Notes: generated by a model not told the origin, from the sequence alone. Numbered from the stretch's first letter, positions 34,095 to 43,534 are shown. The stretch: DNA of 64,000 bases from Polaribacter sp. SA4-10 (GCA_949519155.1 CATIQU010000015.1:1-64000); one strand, 5' to 3'. A program made the numbers and translations.

Positions 34095-36425
34095 ATGAAG
34101 AAAATAAGTACGTTCGCTCTATTTTTATTGATTTCGATACCCGCCTTTGCGCAAGATCTCTATGACATCAATACCATTCAAACCATTGATATTGTTTTTG
34201 CAGAAAGCAATTGGGATGCGCTCTTAGATGCAGAAAAAGCAGGAGACAATAATTATACAGAAGCCGTTTCGGTCACCATAAACGGAACTATTTTCAATCA
34301 AGTAGGTGTAAAGTACAAAGGGAACAGTTCCTACAATTCCAATCAAACCAAGAATCCATTTCATATAGAATTGGACACCTACGTAAATCAAAACTATCAA
34401 GGAATTACAGATTTAAAACTATCAAATGTCTATTTCGATCCTACTTTTGTAAGAGAAACCGTAGCCTACAATATTGTAAGTAATTACATGTTGGCACCCA
34501 AAGCAAACTATGCAAATGTGTCTGTAAACGGAAATTTAATTGGTTTGTACACCAATGTAGAGTCCATTTCAAAAAAGTTTGTCAACAATCGTTTTGGATC
34601 CAATGACAATGCTTTTTTTAGCTGTAGTCCACCAGCAGGAGCAGGACCTCAATCTTCAAGCTTTCCAAACTTGGCCTATTTAGGCACCAGCAGTACCAGT
34701 TATGATGATGCTTATGAAATTAAATCTGACGATGAAAACGATCCAACGGTTTCAGTAGCCCACTGGAACGACTTGATCGATTTGACTAATACCTTGAACA
34801 ATGACGTAGATGCTATTGAATCTATTATGGACATTGACCGTGCTATTTGGATGCTTGCACTCGACAATGTACTTGTAAATTTGGACAGTTATATTGGCCA
34901 ATTCAAACAAAACTATTACCTCTATAAAGATGATAATACCCGTTTTAATGCGGTTATGTGGGATTTAAACATGTCTTTTGGAACGTTTGGACAGACAGGT
35001 GAAGCTGGAGGCGGTGGACCAGGCGGTCCTGGAGGTCCTGGTGGTGGTGGATTGTCTGAAACAGAAAAAGCAGCACTCGATCCATTATTACATGATACCG
35101 ATACGAATTTTCCATTGATGGCGAAATTGATGGCAGTGCCGCGCTATAAAAAAATGTATTTAGCCCATTACAAAACAATTTTAACAGAGCAGATTTCAAA
35201 TTCCAATTACCTCACATTGGCAAACGATTACCAAAGTATTGTTGATGCTGCGGTGCAAGCCGACCCAAATAAATTTTATACCTATGCGCAGTTTCAGAGC
35301 AATATCAATACCGATATTAATTTGGGAATGAATACCGCAAGCGGACTCACCAATTTAATGAACGCAAGGGCTACTTATCTTTCTGCACTTTCAGATTTTA
35401 CAGCAACACAACCAGCTATTAGCAGTGTTACACCTTCCAATACAGCTCCGGAAATTGGAACTACGATTGCAGTTACAGGCGCTGTTTCAAATACAAACAC
35501 TGATGCTGTGTTTTTGGGATATAGAACAAATCAGAATGCAATATTTACCAAGGTTTTAATGTACGATGATGGAGCGCATGGAGATAGTGCTTCAAATGAC
35601 GGTGTGTATGGTGCTAATATTTTAATAGCAGAAGAATACACGCAATATTATATCTATGCAGAAAACAATACGATTGGTGCTTTTTCTCCAGCCAGAGCAG
35701 AACATGAGTTTTATACTATTAATGCAATCTATCCAACATTGGCAGTAGGAGATTTGGTAATCAATGAAATTATGGCTTCAAATACCACAACAGCAGCAGA
35801 TCAAGACGGAGAGTTTGACGATTGGGTAGAATTGTATAACAATTCATCACAAACCGTAAGCTTAGACAATTTATATTTATCAGACGATGCAACCGATTTA
35901 TTGGCTTGGCAATTTCCAGCAGGAATTACCCTAGCGCCAGATAGCTATTTAATTGTATGGTGTGACAAAGATGAAGAGCAAACTGGCTTGCATTCAGGTT
36001 TAAAATTCTCCTCAGGAGGAGAAAGTGCAATTCTTTCTTATTCAGACGGAACAGTGATCGAGAACATTAGTTTTGGCGCACAAACCGAAGACATGGGCTA
36101 TGCTAGAATTCCAAACGGAACTGGTAATTTTGTGATTCAAACACCTTCTTTTAATGTGAATAATCAGTCTGTATTAAGTACAGAAACTGAAACAGTTTTA
36201 GAAAGCAACCTGTATCCCAATCCTGTAAAAAATAGTTTAACAATACAGAATACAACGATTGTAAAATCGGTAAAAGTGTACAGCATTCGAGGTCAGCTAT
36301 TAAAAACGAAATTATTTCAAGATAGCGATACAACTGTAAATATCGATCTGTCTCAATTAAGCACCGGTGTGTACTTTCTTTCTGTAAACAATTCCAAAGG
36401 AAACAAGTTTGTTAAAATGAATTAA
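34095..36425 (+). CDS. Secreted CotH kinase-like protein with lamin-tail domain and sorting tail
   Basis: A 776-residue exported protein. Signal peptide at residues 1-19 (cut after AFA). The CotH domain follows (about 25-420): VGVKYKGNSSYNSNQTKNPF, LKLSNVYFDPTFVRETVAYN, then ANVSVNGNLIGLYTNVESIS and the Asp loop AVMWDLNMSF. A Gly/Pro-rich insert (GEAGGGGPGGPGGPGGGG) lies in it. A lamin-tail (LTD) domain occupies about 545-665 (GDLVINEIMASNTT, DDWVELYN). The C-terminal 75 residues look like a type IX secretion sorting domain (LYPNPVKNSLTI ... GVYFLSV). The exact role, perhaps cell-surface or biofilm, is unknown. Confidence 0.88.
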   Translation: MKKISTFALFLLISIPAFAQDLYDINTIQTIDIVFAESNWDALLDAEKAGDNNYTEAVSVTINGTIFNQVGVKYKGNSSYNSNQTKNPFHIELDTYVNQNYQGITDLKLSNVYFDPTFVRETVAYNIVSNYMLAPKANYANVSVNGNLIGLYTNVESISKKFVNNRFGSNDNAFFSCSPPAGAGPQSSSFPNLAYLGTSSTSYDDAYEIKSDDENDPTVSVAHWNDLIDLTNTLNNDVDAIESIMDIDRAIWMLALDNVLVNLDSYIGQFKQNYYLYKDDNTRFNAVMWDLNMSFGTFGQTGEAGGGGPGGPGGPGGGGLSETEKAALDPLLHDTDTNFPLMAKLMAVPRYKKMYLAHYKTILTEQISNSNYLTLANDYQSIVDAAVQADPNKFYTYAQFQSNINTDINLGMNTASGLTNLMNARATYLSALSDFTATQPAISSVTPSNTAPEIGTTIAVTGAVSNTNTDAVFLGYRTNQNAIFTKVLMYDDGAHGDSASNDGVYGANILIAEEYTQYYIYAENNTIGAFSPARAEHEFYTINAIYPTLAVGDLVINEIMASNTTTAADQDGEFDDWVELYNNSSQTVSLDNLYLSDDATDLLAWQFPAGITLAPDSYLIVWCDKDEEQTGLHSGLKFSSGGESAILSYSDGTVIENISFGAQTEDMGYARIPNGTGNFVIQTPSFNVNNQSVLSTETETVLESNLYPNPVKNSLTIQNTTIVKSVKVYSIRGQLLKTKLFQDSDTTVNIDLSQLSTGVYFLSVNNSKGNKFVKMN

Positions 36426-36456
36426 ATCCATTTTTTTAGATGTCTATTAAATTAAA

Positions 36457-36489
36457 AAGAAAGCAGTTGAAAGATTGCTTTCTTTTTTT
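36457..36489 (+). terminator. Terminator after the CotH protein gene
   Basis: AGAAAGCA pairs with TGCTTTCT around a 10-base loop and is followed by a T-run. It also lies ahead of the converging gene at 36507. Confidence 0.82.
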
Positions 36490-36506
36490 GTGATAGCAAA
36501 TACGTA

Positions 36507-36863
36507 TTAATCCTGAAGGAGTTCTTTCTCAATTTTAGTCCCTCTTTCTAGGCCTATAAATGCCTGATTTGCATGTTTTTCTGACCAAAACCCTTCAAAA
36601 TTTTCTTTGTTAAAAAACTTATAAACCACGGTTCCTTTGTAGGTCTTTGTGTCTTCACCCGTATATTTAAAATTGATAACAAGCAGGTTGTCTTTAAAAA
36701 AACCAGTGCCAAATTGTTGCTGATTGTGATTGATAGTCCATACAGCAATAATTTTTTGATGGGCATCTAAAGTAAGCGTAAGGATTCCGTTGTATTCAGA
36801 GCCTTGTGCATCTTGGTTGTTTCCGAGAATTTCATAACGACCCACAATATCTTGTACCGTCAT
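36507..36863 (-). CDS. Hypothetical protein (118 aa)
   Basis: An unrecognised 118-residue soluble protein. It starts TVQDIVGRYEILGNNQD and shows alternating beta strands with ILTLTLDAHQKIIAVWTIN and GTGFFKDNLLVINFKYTG, a small barrel-like pattern. No cysteine, signal peptide or membrane part. Its start lies 3 bases after the stop of the XRE-S24 repressor gene, so both should share one transcript, which suggests a small effector under that repressor's control. Confidence 0.72.
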   Translation of the reverse strand: MTVQDIVGRYEILGNNQDAQGSEYNGILTLTLDAHQKIIAVWTINHNQQQFGTGFFKDNLLVINFKYTGEDTKTYKGTVVYKFFNKENFEGFWSEKHANQAFIGLERGTKIEKELLQD

Positions 36864-36866
36864 GCT

Positions 36867-37634
36867 TTAGTTTCTAACAAAGGTTTCCAATTCTACTTTT
36901 AAATCATTAAACATTTTAATGATGCTGCTCAACTTTAAATCGCGCTCGTCATATTCTTGGGTATTGATACTGCAGGTAAATTCCCACAATTCTAAAACTT
37001 CGGAAATTGGCACATGGTAGGATTGATAGGAGGTGTTGTCTGGAGACAATAGGAGTGCTCCTTTTTCTTCCACTTTATCATAAATACGTTTATAGGTCAT
37101 CCCGTCATTGGCAGTCACCACCACGTAAGAGCTTCCGTTTTTTATGTCGTTAAAATCCTCTACAAATTTGGCAACCACATAGGCACCATCTTTCATGGGG
37201 AGCATGGAATCTCCTTTTATTGGAAAGGCACGGTGTTTTCCAGTAGGTAGAAAAGGCAATTTTATTTTCTGTAATTGTTCAATGTATTCCGGATCGTTAT
37301 AACCTAGTAAATACCCTGCTGAAGCTTTTACAGGAACTACTTCAATCAGATTGTCATCATCCGCTTCCACCATAATAGGAAACAATACGCGTTGATTTCC
37401 GATTTCGATAAAGGAAGAATCCATCGCGTAGGACAAGTCATTTTTTATCAACACATCTACTGGTAACTTAAAGAAGTTAGAAAGTTCAATGAGAGTTTCA
37501 ATAGAAGGCTCAGAACGTCCTTCTTCATAGGAACCAATTCTAGATTTGGTAATGTTTAATTCCTTTGAAAATTCTTCTTGCGTAAGTTTTCTCAATTTTC
37601 TTAAATGACGAATATTTTTTGAAATGTGGTTCAT
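36867..37634 (-). CDS. XRE family repressor with S24 self-cleaving domain
   Basis: A 255-residue CI/LexA-like repressor. The N-terminal helix-turn-helix (about 8-60) has LTQEEFSKELNITKSRIGSY. The C-terminal S24 domain has an Ala-Gly bond in KASAGYLLGY (106-107), the likely self-cleavage site, catalytic Ser143 in GDSMLPMKDG and Lys182 in MTYKRIYD. Such proteins lose repression after RecA-stimulated cleavage. It stands back to back with alkB, with an inverted repeat between the two genes, so it may control both itself and alkB after DNA damage. Confidence 0.9.
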   Translation of the reverse strand: MNHISKNIRHLRKLRKLTQEEFSKELNITKSRIGSYEEGRSEPSIETLIELSNFFKLPVDVLIKNDLSYAMDSSFIEIGNQRVLFPIMVEADDDNLIEVVPVKASAGYLLGYNDPEYIEQLQKIKLPFLPTGKHRAFPIKGDSMLPMKDGAYVVAKFVEDFNDIKNGSSYVVVTANDGMTYKRIYDKVEEKGALLLSPDNTSYQSYHVPISEVLELWEFTCSINTQEYDERDLKLSSIIKMFNDLKVELETFVRN

Positions 37635-37637
37635 AAC

Positions 37638-37674
37638 ACTACAAATATAAGATTCGAAAACTATCTTTTGTAGT
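37638..37674. promoter_or_regulatory. Inverted repeat in the XRE-alkB divergent promoter
   Basis: ACTACAAA (37638-37645) and TTTGTAGT (37667-37674) are inverted repeats separated by 21 bases. The left arm overlaps a minus-strand -7 box TATATTTG (37649-37642) for the repressor gene. On the plus strand TATTTTTG at 37685-37692 is a possible -7 box for alkB. The geometry fits an operator for the adjacent repressor; binding is inference. Confidence 0.55.
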
Positions 37675-37700
37675 TTATATTTACTATTTTTGAGAATCTT

Positions 37701-38303
37701 ATGGATTTATTCAATACTTCACTTATAAACAACATTTTACCTTTTGATGGAATCACCAATTATCATGGAAAAATATTAAACAGCCAGCAATGTGCTTTTT
37801 TCTATGAAGCCTTTATGCGCACAATTAATTGGAAAAACGATGAAGCCTTTATTTTTGGGAAACACATTATTACAAAGCGGAAAGTAGCTTGGTATGGCGA
37901 ATCGGAATTTTCGTACACTTATTCTAAAGTGACAAAAACCGCCACGCTATTCACCGAAGAATTACTCAATTTAAAGAAAATCATAGAAAAGGAAAGTAAC
38001 GCCACTTACAATTCTTGCCTATTGAATTTATACCATACCGGAGAAGAAGGAATGGCATGGCATTCAGATGGAGAGAAAATGCTTAAAAAAAATGGCGAAA
38101 TTGCTTCTGTAACCTTAGGCGCAGCTCGGAAATTTTCTTTTAAACATAAAGAAACGAAGCAAAAAGTAGATGTATTATTAGAAAACGGAAGCCTTTTGGT
38201 GATGAAAGACACCACACAAACACATTGGTTGCACCGATTGCCACCCACAAAAAAAGTGAATTCACCCAGAATAAATTTAACATTTAGAACCATTGAATTG
38301 TAA
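37701..38303 (+). CDS. AlkB-family alpha-ketoglutarate-dependent dioxygenase
   Basis: A 200-residue AlkB-like demethylase that uses Fe(II), oxygen and 2-oxoglutarate to repair alkylated bases. Iron ligands: His121 and Asp123 (WHSDGE) and His178 (LHRLPP). 2-oxoglutarate contacts Arg190 and Arg196 (PRINLTFR). The layout resembles ALKBH2/3-type rather than E. coli AlkB. It lies back to back with the XRE-S24 repressor and just before rluF. Confidence 0.93.
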   Translation: MDLFNTSLINNILPFDGITNYHGKILNSQQCAFFYEAFMRTINWKNDEAFIFGKHIITKRKVAWYGESEFSYTYSKVTKTATLFTEELLNLKKIIEKESNATYNSCLLNLYHTGEEGMAWHSDGEKMLKKNGEIASVTLGAARKFSFKHKETKQKVDVLLENGSLLVMKDTTQTHWLHRLPPTKKVNSPRINLTFRTIEL

Positions 38304-38312
38304 AGATTCAAT

Positions 38313-38320
38313 TACTTTTG
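38313..38320 (+). promoter_or_regulatory. Promoter -7 box of rluF
   Basis: TACTTTTG fits TAnnTTTG, 16 bases before the TTG start of rluF and directly after the alkB stop. Confidence 0.45.
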
Positions 38321-38336
38321 CAGAAACTTTTCTCAA

Positions 38337-39230
38337 TTGGATTCTAATACACAAGCAACTACAAACTTAAATAAATACATCAGCTCCTCAGGAATGTGTT
38401 CCAGAAGAGAAGCCGAAAAATTTATCAGCGAAGGAAGGGTTACTATTAATGGTAAACCGACTCAATTAGGAAATAGAGTTGCGAAAAGAGATGTTGTCAA
38501 ATTAGACGGTCGCCTTGTAGTCCCTCAAAATACTACCTTATATATTGCACTCAATAAGCCCGTTGGAATTGTCTCTACTACAGATGAAAGAGAACCCGAT
38601 AACATCATACAACACATCAATTATCCAGACCGATTATTTCCGATAGGACGTTTAGATAAGCCCTCTGAAGGATTGATTTTCTTAACAAATGACGGAGACA
38701 TTGTCAATAAAATCTTACGTGCAGGAAACAACCATGAGAAAGAGTATTATGTGTCTGTGAATAAAACGGTCACTGAAGATTTTGTTCAAAAAATGGGGAA
38801 CGGTATCCCTATTTTAGGAGCAGTTACCAAAAAGTGTTTTGTGGAAAAAGTAAGTGATAAAGTGTTTAAAATTATTTTAACACAAGGACTCAATCGTCAA
38901 ATACGACGCATGTGTGAATATTTAGAGTACGAAGTGACAAAGTTAAAACGTACCCGAATTATGAATGTTGAGTTGGGCTATTTGCAAACAGGGGATTGGA
39001 GAGAGCTAACGGATGAAGAAATGAGTGAAATCAATAAAATGATTTCCACCTCTTCAAAAACCGAAGATGCATCTCCGAAAAAGCAGCAAGCAAAAAAAAC
39101 AGCTTCAAAGAAAAGAGCAGCTCCTACCAAAGACGATTTTAACAAGAAAAGCGCAAGTTTTCGAAAATCTTCACCAAAATCTAAAAAAACAAATACAAGC
39201 TTTTCATCCAAAAAAAAACGCAGGTTCTAA
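38337..39230 (+). CDS. rluF: 23S rRNA pseudouridine synthase, RluF type
   Basis: A 297-residue pseudouridine synthase of the RsuA/RluB/E/F group. Residues 12-60 form an S4 RNA-binding domain ([20 protein letters not shown]). The catalytic Asp is in [17 protein letters not shown]. The C-terminal 60 residues are a Lys/Ser-rich tail with no domain. E. coli RluF modifies 23S positions 2604/2605; the same target is likely but not certain. Start: TTG at 38337; no ATG lies before the S4 domain. Confidence 0.9.
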   Translation: MDSNTQATTNLNKYISSSGMCSRREAEKFISEGRVTINGKPTQLGNRVAKRDVVKLDGRLVVPQNTTLYIALNKPVGIVSTTDEREPDNIIQHINYPDRLFPIGRLDKPSEGLIFLTNDGDIVNKILRAGNNHEKEYYVSVNKTVTEDFVQKMGNGIPILGAVTKKCFVEKVSDKVFKIILTQGLNRQIRRMCEYLEYEVTKLKRTRIMNVELGYLQTGDWRELTDEEMSEINKMISTSSKTEDASPKKQQAKKTASKKRAAPTKDDFNKKSASFRKSSPKSKKTNTSFSSKKKRRF

Positions 39231-39277
39231 AGGGAAACCTTTAAGAATCTTTTAATTTTTCACTTCTTAAATAATAG

Positions 39278-39285
39278 TATCTTTG
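39278..39285 (+). promoter_or_regulatory. Promoter -7 box of tgt
   Basis: TATCTTTG fits TAnnTTTG and ends only 5 bases before the ATG at 39291, so the tgt mRNA would be almost leaderless. Confidence 0.5.
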
Positions 39286-39290
39286 CCGCA

Positions 39291-40421
39291 ATGAAATTTG
39301 ATTTAAAAATTACCGACCCAAAAAGTAAGGCAAGAGCAGGAGTTATCACGACCGATCACGGAAGTATAGAAACTCCAATTTTCATGCCTGTTGGTACCGT
39401 TGGTACTGTAAAGGGAGTACACCAAACAGAACTCAAAAATGAGATAAATCCTGATATTATATTAGGAAATACGTACCACTTATATTTACGTCCAGGTACC
39501 GATATTCTAGAAAAAGCAGGAGGTTTGCACAAGTTTATGAATTGGGATCGTAATATTCTAACCGATTCAGGAGGGTATCAAGTATATTCGCTTTCAGGAA
39601 GAAGAAAAATAAAAGAAGAAGGCGTTAACTTTAAAAGTCATATTGACGGTTCCATGCATTTCTTTTCACCAGAGAATGTCATGGAAATTCAGCGTACCAT
39701 TGGGGCCGATATTATTATGGCTTTTGATGAATGTACACCCTATCCATGTGATTATGGATATGCAAAACGTTCGATGCATATGACACACCGATGGTTAAAC
39801 CGTTGTTTGAATCACCTTGAGAAATTGCCTTTTAAGTACGGACATGAGCAAACCTTTTTTCCAATTGTACAAGGAAGTACCTACAAAGACTTAAGGAGAC
39901 AATCTGCAGAATATATTGCCAATGTGGGCGCACAAGGAAATGCAATTGGTGGACTTTCTGTTGGAGAACCAGCAGAAGAGCTGTATGCAATGACAGAAAT
40001 CGTTACCGAAATTTTACCCGAAGACAAACCGCGTTATCTAATGGGAGTTGGGACTCCGATAAATATTTTAGAAAATATAGCATTGGGTGTAGACATGTTC
40101 GATTGTGTTATGCCAACAAGAAATGCTAGAAATGGAATGTTGTTTACTGCACATGGTAGCATTAACATTAAAAACAGAAAATGGGCAGATGACTTTTCTC
40201 CGATAGATGAAATGGACATTACTTGGGTAGATACCATGTATTCAAAAGCCTATTTACGTCACTTATTTGCTGCAAAAGAAATGTTAGGAAAACAAATTGC
40301 TTCGATTCATAATCTTGGTTTTTATGTTTGGCTTACAAGAGAAGCAAGAAAGCATATTTTAGCAGGAGACTTTAGAGAATGGAAAGATAAAATGGTTAAA
40401 CAAATGGACAAACGTTTGTAA
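39291..40421 (+). CDS. tgt: tRNA-guanine transglycosylase
   Basis: A 376-residue enzyme that exchanges G34 for preQ1 in tRNAs for Asp, Asn, His and Tyr, in queuosine synthesis. The catalytic Asp residues are Asp92 (TDSGGYQVYSL) and Asp271 (DCVMPTRNAR). The usual zinc site, CxCxxC before the AYLRHL block, is not present: the region reads EMDITWVDTMYSKAYLRHL (307-325). The late His (IHNLGFY) is kept. The gene is followed by an LptF/G permease with 38 bases between. Confidence 0.96.
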   Translation: MKFDLKITDPKSKARAGVITTDHGSIETPIFMPVGTVGTVKGVHQTELKNEINPDIILGNTYHLYLRPGTDILEKAGGLHKFMNWDRNILTDSGGYQVYSLSGRRKIKEEGVNFKSHIDGSMHFFSPENVMEIQRTIGADIIMAFDECTPYPCDYGYAKRSMHMTHRWLNRCLNHLEKLPFKYGHEQTFFPIVQGSTYKDLRRQSAEYIANVGAQGNAIGGLSVGEPAEELYAMTEIVTEILPEDKPRYLMGVGTPINILENIALGVDMFDCVMPTRNARNGMLFTAHGSINIKNRKWADDFSPIDEMDITWVDTMYSKAYLRHLFAAKEMLGKQIASIHNLGFYVWLTREARKHILAGDFREWKDKMVKQMDKRL

Positions 40422-40459
40422 ATAAAACAGATAAAAAGAAAACAATATAAAGCACGCTT

Positions 40460-41542
40460 TTGAAGATCTTAGATTGGTACATATTAAAACGCTATTTGGT
40501 AACATTCTTTTTTACCTTATTAATTTTGATACCTATTGCAATTGCGATAGATATATCAGAAAAGATCGATAAATTTATAAACCACAATCTTTCTTTTTAT
40601 CAAGTTGTAGACGAATACTATAGCAACTTCATTATCTATTATGCCAATACTTTTATGCCTTTGGCATTATTTATTGCCGTCATCTTATTCACTTCCAAGC
40701 TTTCAAACAACACAGAAATAATTGCCATTAACAATGCCAAAGTTTCTTTCACACGGTTTTTGTACCCCTATTTTATTGGTGCAACGTTGGTAACTATTAT
40801 GGCATTGTTAATGAATCACTTTGTAGTGCCAAGTAGTAGTAAAGAAAGAAAGAAGTTTGAAAACACCTACTTTAAACAAAAAGATTACCAAGCAAAATAT
40901 GTAAAGAATTTCAGCTTGCAACTGACTGATAGTACGTATATTTTTATTCAAAATTTTGACACAAAATCCAATTCAGGATTTAATTTCTCTTCAGAATTGT
41001 ATGACGGATTAAAACTAAAGTCAAAACTAGTCGCAGACAATATTAACTGGAAACAAGCAGACAGTACTTTTACATTGTTAAATTGGAAATTACGAATACT
41101 ACATCCCAATAAAGACAGTATTTCACAAGCACGTAGACGTGATACTGTTTTTGCGTTTACCCCTAGAGATTTAATTTATAAATCAGCATTGTCACAAGAA
41201 ATGCCCTCCAATGAATTGAGTGCTTTTATTGCATTGTCTAAAAAAAGAGGGATCAAAAACCTAAATGCCTACTATGTTGAGTATTATAAGCGAACCAGTT
41301 TGCCAATTGCGTCTTATATTTTAACAATTATAGCCGTAGCATTAGCCTTTAGAAAGAAAAGAGGCGGAACAGGAATAAACCTCGCTATAGGTATATCAAT
41401 CATGTTTGTGTACGTCTTTTTATTAAAAATTGCTGAGGTTTTAGGTGCCGTAGCAGGGGTGAATTCTCTTTTATATGTTTGGATACCAAACATCATTTTT
41501 GGCTGTTTAGCCCTCTATTTATATCTCAATGCAAGAAAGTAA
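40460..41542 (+). CDS. LptF/LptG family permease
   Basis: A 360-residue inner-membrane permease of the YjgP/YjgQ family that works in the ABC exporter moving lipopolysaccharide to the outer membrane. It starts LDWYILKRYLVTFFFTLL, has three membrane segments in the first 120 residues, a large periplasmic loop (about 130-280) and three more segments at the end. The start is a TTG at 40460. LptG is the more likely partner type, but LptF cannot be ruled out. Confidence 0.88.
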   Translation: MKILDWYILKRYLVTFFFTLLILIPIAIAIDISEKIDKFINHNLSFYQVVDEYYSNFIIYYANTFMPLALFIAVILFTSKLSNNTEIIAINNAKVSFTRFLYPYFIGATLVTIMALLMNHFVVPSSSKERKKFENTYFKQKDYQAKYVKNFSLQLTDSTYIFIQNFDTKSNSGFNFSSELYDGLKLKSKLVADNINWKQADSTFTLLNWKLRILHPNKDSISQARRRDTVFAFTPRDLIYKSALSQEMPSNELSAFIALSKKRGIKNLNAYYVEYYKRTSLPIASYILTIIAVALAFRKKRGGTGINLAIGISIMFVYVFLLKIAEVLGAVAGVNSLLYVWIPNIIFGCLALYLYLNARK

Positions 41543-42449
41543 ACTAAAGAATTATGCACTCCTTCATTTAATTATTTTTATTTGGGGGTTTACCGCAATT
41601 TTAGGCGCTTTAATTACGATTGATGCAGTGCCATTGGTTTGGTTTCGTATGGGATTGGCAGTTCTTATCATTGCCATTTATTTTTTGCTGAAAAAAAAAT
41701 CATTTAAACTAGATCGGAAAGGAGTTGTAAAATTCTTGTTTACCGGAATCATTATTGCACTGCATTGGATTTTCTTCTTTAAAGCCATAAAGATTTCCAA
41801 CGTTTCCGTAGCACTAGTAACCATGGGAACAGGTGCTTTTTTTACCGCTTTAATTGAGCCTTTTTTCTTTAAACGAAGGATAAAACCCATCGAAATAATT
41901 TTAGGCTTGGTTGTCGTTCTTGGACTCTATATTATTTTTGATAATTTTGAAGTAGCACAATATAAAATAGGAATTATCTATGCGTCTATTGCTTCCTTTT
42001 TAGGAGCCCTTTTTGCCGTTTTAAATGGGCTGTATATTAAGGATTATGAAGCTGACGTGATTTCACTGTACCAACTTTTATTTGGTGTACTTTTTGTAAC
42101 AGGCTATCTTTTTTACCTCGGTAGTTTTAATGCTGCCTTTTTTCAATTGCCGCAATTGGATTGGGTCTATCTTTTTATTTTAAGTAGTATTTGTACTGCC
42201 TATGCGTTTATCGTTTCTGTAGAAGTCATGAAATACATTTCGCCATATACCGTCATGTTAACTATTAATTTAGAGCCCATTTATGCGATTGTATTGGCCC
42301 TATTTATTTTTGGAGAGAAAGAAAAAATGAATCCCGAATTTTATTATGGCGCTTTTGTGGTTCTTTTCGTAGTGTTATTAAACGGAATATTAAAGAACAA
42401 GTCAACTTTAAAAAAGAAGTTTTCACGTAAAACTATTATCAAAAAGTAA
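41529..42449 (+). CDS. EamA-family (DMT) transporter
   Basis: A 306-residue protein with ten membrane segments in two EamA repeats, beginning LHLIIFIWGFTAILGALI. The GTGAFFTALIEPFFFKRRIKPIE region and the repeat LEPIYAIVLALFIFGEKE are typical of drug/metabolite exporters. The substrate is unknown. The start overlaps the LptF/G gene by 14 bases, so translation may be coupled. Confidence 0.9.
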   Translation: MQESKLKNYALLHLIIFIWGFTAILGALITIDAVPLVWFRMGLAVLIIAIYFLLKKKSFKLDRKGVVKFLFTGIIIALHWIFFFKAIKISNVSVALVTMGTGAFFTALIEPFFFKRRIKPIEIILGLVVVLGLYIIFDNFEVAQYKIGIIYASIASFLGALFAVLNGLYIKDYEADVISLYQLLFGVLFVTGYLFYLGSFNAAFFQLPQLDWVYLFILSSICTAYAFIVSVEVMKYISPYTVMLTINLEPIYAIVLALFIFGEKEKMNPEFYYGAFVVLFVVLLNGILKNKSTLKKKFSRKTIIKK

Positions 42450-42481
42450 CCCTAATTTACATTAAAAAGCAAATTTTATAG

Positions 42482-42489
42482 TATGTTTG
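42482..42489 (+). promoter_or_regulatory. Promoter -7 box of accA
   Basis: TATGTTTG matches TAnnTTTG, 35 bases before the ATG of accA, in the short gap after the transporter gene. Confidence 0.5.
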
Positions 42490-42524
42490 CCTTTACAAAC
42501 AAACAAAAATCAAATCACTACTAA

Positions 42525-43478
42525 ATGGAATATTTAGATTTTGAAATGCCAATTAAAGAGCTAGAACAACAGCTTATTAAATGTCATGAAATTGGTGCAG
42601 ACAACGAAGTTGATGTTACTGCAACGTGTAAAAAAATTGAACAAAAACTTGTAAAAGCAAAGAAAGATATTTACAAAAACTTAACCCCTTGGCAACGTGT
42701 TCAATTGTCTCGTCACCCAAACAGACCGTATACTTTAGATTATATTAAAGCCTTGTGTGGAGATACGTTTATGGAGCTTCACGGAGACAGAAATGTAAAG
42801 GATGATAAAGCAATGATTGGTGGTTTGGGTAAAATTGGAGACCAGTCTTATATGTTTATTGGTCAACAAAAAGGGTACAACACAAAAACACGTCAGTACC
42901 GTAACTTTGGGATGGCAAATCCAGAAGGATATAGAAAAGCATTGCGTCTCATGAAGATGGCAGAGAAATTTAACATTCCTGTTGTTACCTTATTAGATAC
43001 TCCTGGAGCATACCCTGGCTTAGAAGCAGAAGAACGTGGACAAGGAGAGGCTATCGCTAGAAATATCTTAGAAATGACCCGTTTAAAAACACCAATTATC
43101 ACCATAGTTATTGGTGAAGGAGCTTCAGGCGGAGCTTTAGGAATTGGTGTTGGAGATAAAGTATACATGATGGAAAACACCTGGTATACAGTAATTTCAC
43201 CGGAGTCTTGTTCTTCGATTTTATGGAGAAGTTGGGAATACAAAGAACAAGCAGCAGCAGCACTTAAATTGACAGGGACGGATATGAAAAGGTTGAAGTT
43301 AATCGACGGAATCATTAAAGAACCTTTAGGAGGTGCTCACTACGATAGAGAAGGTGCCTTTTTAGCAGTAGAAGAACAAATTACAATGGCTTTTGACGAA
43401 TTAAGAGACTTGACAAAAGAAGACTTAGTTGCCCAAAGAATGGATAAGTATTCAGCAATGGGAGTTTATAAAGACTAA
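42525..43478 (+). CDS. accA: Acetyl-CoA carboxylase carboxyltransferase subunit alpha
   Basis: A 317-residue alpha subunit of acetyl-CoA carboxyltransferase, which makes malonyl-CoA together with AccD in fatty acid synthesis. Family segments: [53 protein letters not shown] and [15 protein letters not shown]. The length is standard. It has its own promoter and is followed by a strong terminator. Confidence 0.97.
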   Translation: MEYLDFEMPIKELEQQLIKCHEIGADNEVDVTATCKKIEQKLVKAKKDIYKNLTPWQRVQLSRHPNRPYTLDYIKALCGDTFMELHGDRNVKDDKAMIGGLGKIGDQSYMFIGQQKGYNTKTRQYRNFGMANPEGYRKALRLMKMAEKFNIPVVTLLDTPGAYPGLEAEERGQGEAIARNILEMTRLKTPIITIVIGEGASGGALGIGVGDKVYMMENTWYTVISPESCSSILWRSWEYKEQAAAALKLTGTDMKRLKLIDGIIKEPLGGAHYDREGAFLAVEEQITMAFDELRDLTKEDLVAQRMDKYSAMGVYKD

Positions 43479-43495
43479 ATTGTAAATAGAAGAAC

Positions 43496-43529
43496 AAAAA
43501 AAAGCGAAGTTTAAACTTCGCTTTTTTTT
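43496..43529. terminator. Bidirectional terminator after accA
   Basis: A perfect palindrome, AAGCGAAGTTTAAACTTCGCTT, with A- and T-runs on its flanks lies between the converging accA and the dehydrogenase gene. It can end transcripts from both sides. Confidence 0.9.
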
Positions 43530-43534
43530 GTGCC

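Noticed and set aside
35014..35052. Tandem repeat of GGTCCTGG-like units as a mobile or variable repeat
   Set aside because: It encodes the short Gly/Pro-rich insert of the CotH protein, keeps frame and is too short to call a variable repeat from one sequence.
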